Assembly: GCA_044225155.1 (NCBI GenBank)
Contig: JBGAJB010000241.1
Location: forward strand, 1 to 5,334
DNA from: CAYMBL01 sp044225155
GTDB lineage: Bacteria > Planctomycetota > Phycisphaerae > UBA1845 > Fen-1342
Length of the DNA: 5,334 bases
Direction: 5' to 3'
The position numbers and the translations under genes were made by a program. Positions within the stretch are counted from its first letter, which is position 1; every line of letters begins with the position of its first letter. Shown here piece by piece: positions 1-5,328 of this stretch. A model generated the notes under the pieces. It made no database searches. It saw only the letters and a list, made by a program, of their open reading frames with translations, and was not told where the DNA came from.

Positions 1-1
1 G

Positions 2-970
2 CTGAACGGAGCGCTGCCCAATCGCACGCAGCTCCGGGAGTTCACCGGCCGAATTGACCGGTACCGCACGTTGCCGGCCGAGGTGCTGGCGGCGATCCGG
101 TCGATTCCGCGGACGGCGGGCGGGATGGAAGTGCTGCGCACGGGCGTGTCGATGCTGGGACACTTCGACGTCGCCAAAGGCGATTCGAAGTCCGCGCTGA
201 TCGAGCGCAGCATGCACATTCTCGGGGCCGTGCCGACGATGATCGCGGCACGGATGCGTTTCCTCGACGGGAAGGATCCGATCGCGCCGAAGGCGGGGCT
301 CTCGCACGCGGCGCAGTTCCTCTACATGGCCTTCAATCAGCAGCCCGGGCAGCTCGAAGAGAGAATTCTCAACCTCACGCTCGTGCTCTATGCCGAGCAT
401 GAATTCAACGCTTCGACCTTTACCGCGCGCGTCTGCGCGAGCACGCTGAGCGACGTGTACTCGTGCGTTGTGTCGGGCATCGGCGCGCTAAAGGGACCGC
501 TGCACGGCGGGGCGAACGAAGAATCGATGAAGCTGGTCGATCGCTTCAAGTCGGCGGCCGAGGCACGGGCCTGGGCGCTGGAAGCGGTCGAGAAGAAAGA
601 ACTGATCATGGGCTTCGGGCATCGCGTCTATAAGAACGGCGATCACCGCGCCCGCATCCTGCAGCCTTACATGGAGCAGCTCGGCAAGCTACGGAACGAG
701 CAGTGGCGCGTGGAGATCTGGCACGCGATCAAGGACGTCGTGTGGGAGAAGAAAAAGATCCACATGAACGTCGACTATCCGTGCGGGTTGACGTACTTCT
801 TCATGAATCTGCCAATTGACATTTACACGCCGCTCTTCGTGGCGTCGCGAGTAAGCGGCTGGTGTGCGCACATCATTGAGCAGCTCACGAACAATCGGAT
901 CATTCGGCCGCGCAGCCGGTACGTGGGACCGGCGCTGCGGGACTATGTGCCGATGGAACAGCGCGCGTAG
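2..970 (+). CDS. Citrate synthase family protein (citrate or 2-methylcitrate synthase), 3' part; 5' end outside window
   Basis: Condenses acetyl-CoA with oxaloacetate to citrate in the cytosol, the entry step of the TCA cycle; the propionyl-CoA/2-methylcitrate variant has the same fold. The open frame runs in from the left edge (LNGALPNRTQLREF), so the internal TTG at 71 is not the start. The 322 visible residues are most of a short bacterial enzyme of roughly 370-380 residues. All three catalytic residues are present: His in LHGGANEE (503-505), His in GFGHRVYKN (620-622) and Asp in NVDYPCG (773-775). The EHEFNASTFTAR segment and the C-terminal PLFVASRVSGWCAHIIEQ helix are also typical. Sequence alone does not separate citrate synthase (gltA/citZ) from methylcitrate synthase (prpC); no prp genes are visible here. 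It ends in TAG, with no clear terminator before the next gene. Family very sure, substrate less so. Confidence 0.95.
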   Translation: MNGALPNRTQLREFTGRIDRYRTLPAEVLAAIRSIPRTAGGMEVLRTGVSMLGHFDVAKGDSKSALIERSMHILGAVPTMIAARMRFLDGKDPIAPKAGLSHAAQFLYMAFNQQPGQLEERILNLTLVLYAEHEFNASTFTARVCASTLSDVYSCVVSGIGALKGPLHGGANEESMKLVDRFKSAAEARAWALEAVEKKELIMGFGHRVYKNGDHRARILQPYMEQLGKLRNEQWRVEIWHAIKDVVWEKKKIHMNVDYPCGLTYFFMNLPIDIYTPLFVASRVSGWCAHIIEQLTNNRIIRPRSRYVGPALRDYVPMEQRA

Positions 971-1017
971 CGGATTATCTCAGCGCGAGTGCCCCGCGAG
1001 ATTGCAAAGAGGGCCGG

Positions 1018-1023
1018 TAGGAT
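1018..1023 (+). promoter_or_regulatory. TAGGAT hexamer six bases before the ATG: possible leaderless -10 box or weak Shine-Dalgarno
   Basis: TAGGAT is followed by exactly six bases (tcttgg) and then the ATG at 1030, so a transcript initiated from it would begin at the A of the start codon. The same spacing is seen at two other genes in this window. No TTGACA-like -35 lies at 16-18 bp. The AGGA core could instead act as a ribosome-binding site at about seven bases, so the two readings compete. Confidence 0.4.
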
Positions 1024-1029
1024 TCTTGG

Positions 1030-1590
1030 ATGGACCCCAACATCTGGGTTGAAAGCGAGCTGAGGCGCACCGCCGAACAGGGACCGACGCAGCCAGACGA
1101 TCAAATAGAGAGATGGACGCTCTACGTTCCAGTTAGGATCGAACATCCGACCGGGCCAACTGTTGCAGCCCGCATCAGGTTGGATCCGAGCGCGCTTGGG
1201 CGAACGGATGAAGACGGCCTGTGTGCCCTGCTGCCACCAATCGTTCTGGAATCTCTGATCGAACAAGAACAAGTCGAATCGAGTTGCGCATGGCTGGCCG
1301 GAGCGGAGTTACTGCTCATCCGAGTGAAACCCGAATCCCGAGAGATTTGGATCGTGCAAACGGCCTCCAGAGACTTGCGAGCGGAGTACCGGATTCCCAA
1401 TTGGATTCAAAACCCTGACCCGCCAACTTGCTGCGGTCGACTAATGTACTTCGTCGGACAGATCGATGATGACGAACTCTGCTCACAACGTCCGCATGAC
1501 GCGTTGATGTGGTGGCATGACAGCGCCAGCTTTTATGTCTTCACCTGCGCCGTTTGCATGGGAGTAAGAGCCGTGGGCCAGCAATATTAG
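1030..1590 (+). CDS. Hypothetical protein, 186 aa, unrecognised family
   Basis: I do not recognise this protein. It reads like a real soluble protein: acidic, with alternating charged and hydrophobic stretches (WTLYVPVRIEHP, AELLLIRVKPESREIWIV), no signal peptide and no membrane segment. There are seven cysteines (C65, C86, C134, C135, C151, C173, C176), including a CC pair and a C-terminal CAVC, but no spacing that clearly makes a zinc or iron site. The ATG at 1030 is chosen because it follows a TAGGAT element and leaves a 59-bp gap after citrate synthase. Local GC is lower than in the flanks: by hand count 53% at 1081-1140 and 55% at 1321-1380, against 68% at 2521-2580. That, with codons such as ATA and AGA, hints at transfer or weak expression. 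Its stop overlaps the stop of the convergent cysteine desulfurase. A spurious frame is possible but unlikely at this length and composition. Confidence 0.62.
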   Translation: MDPNIWVESELRRTAEQGPTQPDDQIERWTLYVPVRIEHPTGPTVAARIRLDPSALGRTDEDGLCALLPPIVLESLIEQEQVESSCAWLAGAELLLIRVKPESREIWIVQTASRDLRAEYRIPNWIQNPDPPTCCGRLMYFVGQIDDDELCSQRPHDALMWWHDSASFYVFTCAVCMGVRAVGQQY

Positions 1591-2759
1591 GGGCTCGCGG
1601 CCGAAATCTTTTGAAGGATTCCCGGAATCAATTCCAGTACGTGATCGATCTCGCGGGCCGTCGTGTAGCGACCCATGGAGAATCGAATCTGGCCCTGGGC
1701 AATTTCGGGCGCAATCGCCATCGCCTGCAAGACGTGCGATGGTTCGAGTGAGCCGCTGCTGCATGCCGCGCCACTCGAGGCGCACACGCCGGCCTGGCTA
1801 AGCAACAACAGGACTGCCTCGGCGCTGACGCCGGGAAAACAGACGCAGCAGGTGTTGTGAAGGCGCTCCGCCCGACCGCCGACCACGACGGCGTCGAATT
1901 TTTCCGTGAGCGTTTGCTCCAGACGATCGCGAAGGGTCGTGATGCGCTGTTGCAATGCGGCGTCGGCGAGGGCTTCGCCGGCACTCTCACAGGCAGCTCC
2001 GAGTCCGATGATTCCGGCCGCGTTTGACGTACCGCCGCGCCGGCCGCGCTCCTGCGGGCCGCCGACAATCATGGGGCGCAGGGGCGTGCCGCGCCGCAGA
2101 TAGAGTGCGCCGCAGCCTTTCGGGCCGTGAATCTTGTGGGCGCTGAGGCTCAGCAGATCGACGCCGAGCGAATCGACGCTGATCGCGAGCTTGCCGGCCG
2201 CGTTCACGGCGTCGGTGTGGAGCAGCGATCCGGCGGCGTGCACGATGCGGCTCGCCTCGGCGAGAGGGAAAATCACGCCCGACTCGTTGTTGGCCAACAT
2301 GAGCGACACGAGCGCGGTGTCGGGGCGAAGTGCGGCTTGCAGCGCGGCGAGATCGAGCCGGCCGTCTTGATCGACGCTGATGCGCGTCACCGACACACCT
2401 TCGTGCTCCAGCGCCTCGGCGGTGGCGAAGATGGCGTGATGCTCGACGGCGGAGATGACGAGGCGGCGCTTTTGCGGCCGGGCGGCCAGCACGCCGCGCA
2501 GCGCGAGATTGTCCGCCTCGGTGCCGCCGCTGGTGAAAATGATCTCGGAGTCGCGGGCGCCGATCAGTCGCGCGACCTGCGCGCGGGCCTGCTCGATCCG
2601 CGCGCCCACCTGCGCCCCGAAGTGATGCAAGCTCGACGGATTGCCGTAAAGATCGGTGAGATACGGCAGCAGCGCGTCGAGCACGCGCGGATCAATGCGC
2701 GTCGTCGCGTTGTAGTCGAGGTAGCAAAGGCCGGGATCGCTCATGGCCGGGCCGTTCAT
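1587..2759 (-). CDS. Class I cysteine desulfurase (NifS/IscS family)
   Basis: A pyridoxal-phosphate enzyme that removes sulfur from L-cysteine, giving alanine and an enzyme-bound persulfide for Fe-S cluster assembly or other thio-transfer in the cytosol. At 390 residues it is of normal length. Visible motifs are the N-terminal YLDYNATT, TSGGTEADNLAL, the substrate/cofactor His in VEHHAI (H107), D183 in HTDAVNAAGK, the PLP lysine K209 in SAHKIHGPKG, the RRGGTSN segment, and the persulfide Cys C333 in SSGAACSSGSLEPSHVL, which marks the NifS/IscS class rather than SufS. The position that is usually Gln in HTDAVQA is Asn186 here. The start at 2759 is preferred because its ATG overlaps the pseudopilin stop as ATGA; an ATG at 2744 (385 aa, just before the conserved YLDYNATT) is also credible, and a TTG at 2789 is less so. 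No IscU, IscR or NifU neighbour is visible, so the IscS versus NifS label is left open. Confidence 0.96.
   Translation of the reverse strand: MNGPAMSDPGLCYLDYNATTRIDPRVLDALLPYLTDLYGNPSSLHHFGAQVGARIEQARAQVARLIGARDSEIIFTSGGTEADNLALRGVLAARPQKRRLVISAVEHHAIFATAEALEHEGVSVTRISVDQDGRLDLAALQAALRPDTALVSLMLANNESGVIFPLAEASRIVHAAGSLLHTDAVNAAGKLAISVDSLGVDLLSLSAHKIHGPKGCGALYLRRGTPLRPMIVGGPQERGRRGGTSNAAGIIGLGAACESAGEALADAALQQRITTLRDRLEQTLTEKFDAVVVGGRAERLHNTCCVCFPGVSAEAVLLLLSQAGVCASSGAACSSGSLEPSHVLQAMAIAPEIAQGQIRFSMGRYTTAREIDHVLELIPGILQKISAASP
2756..2759 (-). promoter_or_regulatory. ATGA stop/start overlap coupling pseudopilin to cysteine desulfurase
   Basis: On the minus strand the pseudopilin stop TGA (2758-2756) overlaps the candidate ATG of the cysteine desulfurase (2759-2757). 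This four-base overlap is the standard arrangement for translational coupling by terminating and re-initiating ribosomes. No strong Shine-Dalgarno sequence precedes this ATG, which makes coupling a likely way for it to be translated. Confidence 0.7.
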
Positions 2760-3493
2760 TGGTTCGGCGTATCCGGATCGAGATCCCAATCGGCAGCCAG
2801 CGCTTCCTTGAGATTGGTGCTGCGTTCCGCATGGCCGTCGTTGAAGGAGAAGTTCGCGCCGCCGTAGTGACGCTCGTCGATGTACGCCTCGCCCTCGAGC
2901 CCAGCGATGTGCAGCTTGGGAATGTCGCTGCGCAGCAGATCGTCGGCGTCGGTTACGAGCGGGTTTGCGTCAATGATGATCGGGATGCGATGCTTGATCT
3001 TGTCGAGCGAGCCGCGCGACCAGGCGTATTCGTAAACGCGAAAGTGGCCGGTGCTATCGGTGAGCTGCTGCGTTTCCTTGCAGGTCCAGAGGCCGAAGCG
3101 GCCTTCGAGGTTTCGCATGACCGGGAAATTGTCGGTCATGCTGAAATCGTCGTCGTCGTAGAGCGACCGATAGAGCGCCTCCGCCCAACCGTGGTAGATG
3201 CCCGGGTGATCCTTCACTTCGTATTTCGCGGGAGGCAGGGTGAAGTGGTAATCATTCCCGTAGGCGATCAGCCCTTTCATCATCTCGCTGAGCGTGGCCA
3301 TGCAGACGGTCGACTTGGCCTGAGCCCGGGCGCGGGAAAGCGACGGCGTGAGCATCGAGATCAGCATCGAGATGATCGCGATCACGACCAGCAGCTCGAT
3401 GAGCGTGAACGCCGGACGCGCTGCCGTACTTTTCTGTTCTGGCCCAGCAGTGCGCGGCATCGTTGCTGGCCGCTTCTCGCCGTTCGCTCGCAT
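2756..3493 (-). CDS. Prepilin-type N-terminal cleavage/methylation domain protein (pseudopilin) with H-X9-DG C-terminal box
   Basis: A pilin-like protein expected to be cut by a prepilin peptidase and packed into a type II secretion pseudopilus or type IV pilus-like filament at the inner membrane. The 245 residues begin with a 28-residue charged leader, then the processing site A28|F29-TLIELLVVIAI with the invariant Glu at position +5 (E33) and a hydrophobic helix to about residue 49. A globular domain follows, ending in HYGGANFSFNDGH, an exact H-X9-DG motif (H209, D219-G220). That box is typical of the large planctomycete family of DUF1559-like pseudopilins. Ala replaces the usual Gly before the cut site, which is common in that phylum. 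The ATG at 3493 has no Shine-Dalgarno but has TAGAAT six bases upstream; the ATG at 3460 would give a shorter 17-residue leader. It is a single gene, not part of a visible gsp/pil cluster, so its specific role is unknown. Confidence 0.93.
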   Translation of the reverse strand: MRANGEKRPATMPRTAGPEQKSTAARPAFTLIELLVVIAIISMLISMLTPSLSRARAQAKSTVCMATLSEMMKGLIAYGNDYHFTLPPAKYEVKDHPGIYHGWAEALYRSLYDDDDFSMTDNFPVMRNLEGRFGLWTCKETQQLTDSTGHFRVYEYAWSRGSLDKIKHRIPIIIDANPLVTDADDLLRSDIPKLHIAGLEGEAYIDERHYGGANFSFNDGHAERSTNLKEALAADWDLDPDTPNQ

Positions 3494-3499
3494 GGCAAC

Positions 3500-3505
3500 A
3501 TTCTA
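3500..3505 (-). promoter_or_regulatory. TAGAAT -10-like box placed for a leaderless start of the pseudopilin
   Basis: On the minus strand TAGAAT matches TATAAT in five of six positions and is followed by gttgcc and the ATG at 3493, putting the expected transcription start on the A of ATG. A possible -35 TTGCCG lies upstream with a short 15-bp spacer and is weak. An 8-bp palindrome ACACGTGT (3505-3512) abuts and shares one base with the hexamer; it could be an operator, but its half-sites are very short. Confidence 0.5.
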
Positions 3506-3579
3506 CACGTGTCGCCGAAGCGGCAACGTCAGCAAATTGGCCGCGTGAGTTCCCGGGGCGTGATAACAATCGGCGCAGT

Positions 3580-3593
3580 CCGGACTAATCCGG
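3580..3593 (-). terminator. Small stem-loop around the stop codon of the zinc-ribbon gene
   Basis: On the minus strand CCGGA-TTAG-TCCGG forms a perfect 5-bp stem with a 4-base loop, and the TAG stop of the zinc-ribbon gene lies in the loop. Downstream bases (actgcgccgattgtta) have no T-run, so this is not a classical intrinsic terminator. It could be a weak attenuator or mRNA 3' end, or chance in GC-rich DNA. Confidence 0.2.
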
Positions 3594-4037
3594 CGAGGCG
3601 GGCTGACTTTGAGCGCGCGCGACGGCCGTGGAACCGAGGAACTGCGACTGGCACTTCGGGCAGGAAACCGGGTCGTTGGATTGGGGCGGAATGAAGTCGG
3701 TCCCGCAGTCGTAGCAGTGCCAAAGTTCGAGCATGGCGCTGGCGCCGCACTTGCGACACTTGAACGGGAAACTTTCGCCGGGATGCACGCGGACGCGAGC
3801 TTCCGCCCCGCACTGCACGCAGCGAAGCACCGCGTCATAGCCGCCGTCTCCGCGAGCGGGGCGATCGCCGAGAAGCAGGTAGACCGCGCCGGCGAGGGCG
3901 ATCAGGCCCGCGCCTACGGCGCCGATGATGACGCGACGCCGAAACTGCCGCCGCGCGTAAGCGCCGATGAGGATCTCCCCTTCGCGCGTTTGGCCGAACG
4001 GGACCGTGCGCAGCTCGATTGGCCGGCGTTTTGGCAT
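3585..4037 (-). CDS. Membrane-anchored protein with two tandem zinc ribbons, 150 aa, function unknown
   Basis: I do not recognise a named family. The protein has a basic N-terminal segment (about 1-35), one membrane helix at about 36-57 (VIIGAVGAGLIALAGAVYLLLG) preceded by QFRRR, and then eight cysteines in four CxxC pairs: C73/C76 with C94/C97, and C108/C111 with C126/C129. This is the pattern of two consecutive zinc ribbons, with 17 and 14 residues between the paired knuckles. The arginines before the helix suggest that the N-terminus is cytoplasmic, which by the positive-inside rule would put the ribbons outside the cytoplasm; the opposite orientation is possible. The tail is polar (QSQPASPD). 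It lies 91 bp upstream of the pseudopilin on the same strand, with a TAGAAT box six bases before its ATG. Rubredoxin-like iron binding is an alternative to zinc. The gene is likely real; any role in secretion or assembly is conjecture. Confidence 0.85.
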   Translation of the reverse strand: MPKRRPIELRTVPFGQTREGEILIGAYARRQFRRRVIIGAVGAGLIALAGAVYLLLGDRPARGDGGYDAVLRCVQCGAEARVRVHPGESFPFKCRKCGASAMLELWHCYDCGTDFIPPQSNDPVSCPKCQSQFLGSTAVARAQSQPASPD

Positions 4038-4043
4038 GCGGGA

Positions 4044-4049
4044 ATTCTA
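4044..4049 (-). promoter_or_regulatory. TAGAAT -10-like box placed for a leaderless start of the zinc-ribbon gene
   Basis: On the minus strand TAGAAT is followed by tcccgc and then the ATG at 4037, the same hexamer and the same six-base gap as at the pseudopilin. No Shine-Dalgarno sequence can fit in those six bases. No recognisable -35 stands 16-18 bp upstream. Confidence 0.5.
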
Positions 4050-4300
4050 TGGCGGCACTGTGCGGTTCGGTTAGCACGGTGGAACTCCGGAAATCCTACG
4101 AGCGACGACAGTTGCGCGCGCCGACGTTCCCGGCCGAGTTGATATCCCGTTTATCGTTCGGTCGGCTGCTCGAAAGCCGAGAAGTTGATCGAGCGTTGGA
4201 GACCACCCGACTGATCCGCCTGCGCGTCGTTGTCGCCAAAGCGGACTCGAACCTGTGTTCTGCCGCCAGAGACATCGAGCACCCTTTCCATTAATGCAGG
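4050..4300. other. Intergenic stretch without a supported gene
   Basis: Part of the 500-bp gap between the zinc-ribbon start and the cytochrome end. Short frames exist on both strands, but none has a recognisable motif or initiation signal. The least implausible is a 46-codon minus-strand frame at 4291-4151 (starting MERVLDVSGGRTQ), whose third-position GC is about 67%, unremarkable for this DNA. No strong hairpin, direct repeat, tRNA or insertion-sequence end was seen. Confidence 0.5.
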
Positions 4301-4519
4301 GATACGAGGGTCGAATACAGCTATGATTATCGTGGCCGGCGGATCGAGCGGCGCGTGTACACCTGGAACCCGACCGGCGGGGCCGAAGGCACCGGGGCGT
4401 GGAACACGACGCCGACCGCCCATTCGCGCTACATGTGGTTCGGCTGGATGAACCTGCTGGAGCTGGACGCCTTGGCGAGCAACGCCTACCTGCGCCGTGC
4501 ATGGGCGATGCGAGTCGCG
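4301..4519 (+). pseudogene. Remnant of an RHS-repeat (YD-repeat) family gene, truncated at both ends
   Basis: The plus-strand frame reads VEYSYDYRGRRIERRVYTW, then a Gly/Asn-rich stretch, then SRYMWFGWMNLLELDAL and YLRRAWAMRVA. This matches the order seen in the C-terminal core of RHS/YD-repeat proteins: a YxYDYxGRRV repeat, then a [FY]xGWNLLxELD-like segment, then YxWGLDxA. About 70 codons (4310-4519) have roughly 86% G or C in the third position by hand count, strong evidence of past coding. There is no start codon or ribosome site, a TAA lies in frame at 4292, and similarity stops about 20 bases before the cytochrome stop codon. The last motif is degraded (WAMRVA where WGLDVA would be usual), and FGWMNLL departs slightly from the usual GWNLL. 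Intact RHS proteins are very large surface or toxin-delivery proteins; this piece cannot act as one. The frame stays open to 4675 only because it runs antisense to the cytochrome gene. Confidence 0.7.
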
Positions 4520-4535
4520 TCGAAGCGGTCCCGTG

Positions 4536-4557
4536 CGGCTCAGTTTTCCCTGAGCCG
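4536..4557 (-). terminator. Perfect 8-bp hairpin spanning the cytochrome stop codon
   Basis: CGGCTCAG (minus-strand arm 4557-4550), a 6-base loop GGAAAA, and CTGAGCCG (4543-4536) make a perfect inverted repeat. The stop TGA (4542-4540) sits inside the downstream arm. There is no T-run after it, so efficient Rho-independent termination is doubtful; it may protect the 3' end of the mRNA or stop transcription together with Rho. The inverted repeat is symmetric and would also fold in a plus-strand transcript. Confidence 0.4.
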
Positions 4558-5328
4558 TCCGTCGGGAACGATCGCGGATCCATCCGGTGCGTCGGGTACT
4601 CCGAACGTTGGCGAGAGCTGTTCAAGCTCGGCGCTGGGCGCGTGGCACTGCATGCAGTTCGTACGGGAAAGGTGATCCGGGCGCCAACCGTCATATCCGT
4701 ATTCGCCGTGGCAACTCACGCAATTGTTCCGCATGAACACGGTGTGCGGCAACACGGGGGGAGCGCCGGCCCAGGCCCTGGTGCCGCCGTAGCCGGTCGC
4801 CCGTCGACCCACGAAGGAATTCTGCGGGGGCGATCCATCGGGTTCGGTGGCCGGCGCTTCGACGTGGCATTGCGTGCAGTTTTGCAGATACGTATGCGCG
4901 ACCATGCGGGCGGTCTTGTCCCCCGCGCGCAAACCGGTCGCATGACAGGCACGGCAAGTCTGCAGGTTCATGGCTCCGGTCGGGTGTGGAACGACCGGTG
5001 GCGCACCTTCGTAGGCTCGGAGCGTCCCGCGCAGTTCGATCGACTTTACGCGCGAGGCAAACTTGTCGGGTACCGCGACCGGATTCGCCCGGCTCTCGGA
5101 AATGACAAAGGGGGCCGGACTGTTGAGCAACCAGGGCAGTGCGGCGGAGGAAGGTCGTGCGCCGGCGGCCGTCGAACTGGGCACGGGGATCCCGGCGACG
5201 ACGGCGGGTTGCGACTGGAGCGGGGCGGGGGGACGGTTGGGGGGAGGCGTGTCCGCGGCAGATCCAAGGGTCGCGACCGCCGCGAGCAGACCGCAGACGA
5301 AGCGCGCGGCACCGGCAAGCGAAGTCAT
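4540..5328 (-). CDS. Periplasmic tetraheme cytochrome c built from two NapB-like diheme units
   Basis: An exported electron-transfer protein of 262 residues. A signal peptide covers about 1-25 (ARFVCGLLAAVATLGSAA), followed by a Pro/Ala-rich linker to about residue 60. Four CxxCH heme c sites follow: CRACH (125-129), CTQCH (151-155), CVSCH (203-207) and CMQCH (225-229). The two halves repeat the same plan: RAYEGAPPVVPH (104-115) then CRACH, H145 and CTQCH; and RAWAGAPPVLPH (184-195) then CVSCH, H219 and CMQCH. GAPP(V/I)xPH ahead of a CxxCH pair is characteristic of NapB, the roughly 150-residue diheme subunit of periplasmic nitrate reductase, in which the PH histidine is an axial ligand; here H115, H195, H145 and H219 are the likely second ligands for bis-His hemes. 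An NSF/PTF element after each second heme also recalls NapB. No napA is visible, so the redox partner is unknown. The ATG is only six bases from the window edge and gives a good signal peptide. Confidence 0.92.
   Translation of the reverse strand: MTSLAGAARFVCGLLAAVATLGSAADTPPPNRPPAPLQSQPAVVAGIPVPSSTAAGARPSSAALPWLLNSPAPFVISESRANPVAVPDKFASRVKSIELRGTLRAYEGAPPVVPHPTGAMNLQTCRACHATGLRAGDKTARMVAHTYLQNCTQCHVEAPATEPDGSPPQNSFVGRRATGYGGTRAWAGAPPVLPHTVFMRNNCVSCHGEYGYDGWRPDHLSRTNCMQCHAPSAELEQLSPTFGVPDAPDGSAIVPDGRLREN

Noticed and set aside
71..73. TTG at 71 as the start of citrate synthase
   Set aside because: The same frame is open to the window edge and codes conserved citrate synthase residues before this point, so the gene simply begins outside the window.
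971..1029. Terminator after citrate synthase
   Set aside because: Only weak 4-bp CGCG pairings are visible and no T-run follows, so no terminator is called.
2127..2867. Plus-strand open frame of 246 codons
   Set aside because: It runs antisense to the well-supported cysteine desulfurase and into the end of the pseudopilin gene. Its Arg/Ala/Gly/Val-rich, low-complexity content is typical of shadow frames in GC-rich DNA.
3505..3512. ACACGTGT palindrome as a regulator binding site
   Set aside because: An 8-bp palindrome is too short and was seen only once, so it is mentioned with the promoter element but not called as an operator.
2759..3694. Plus-strand open frame of 311 codons
   Set aside because: It lies opposite the pseudopilin and the end of the zinc-ribbon gene. 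The pseudopilin has unmistakable motifs, whereas this frame has none and is strongly biased to Arg, Val and Glu.
4355..4675. 106-codon plus-strand frame starting at GTG 4355 as an intact gene
   Set aside because: The GTG is in the middle of the RHS homology, and everything past about 4519 is antisense to the cytochrome. It is a remnant plus a shadow, not a gene.
4071..4694. Minus-strand 207-codon frame overlapping the cytochrome 3' end and the gap
   Set aside because: It is in a different frame from the heme-motif protein and has Arg/Ser-rich composition without motifs. It overlaps the coding-biased RHS remnant on the other strand.
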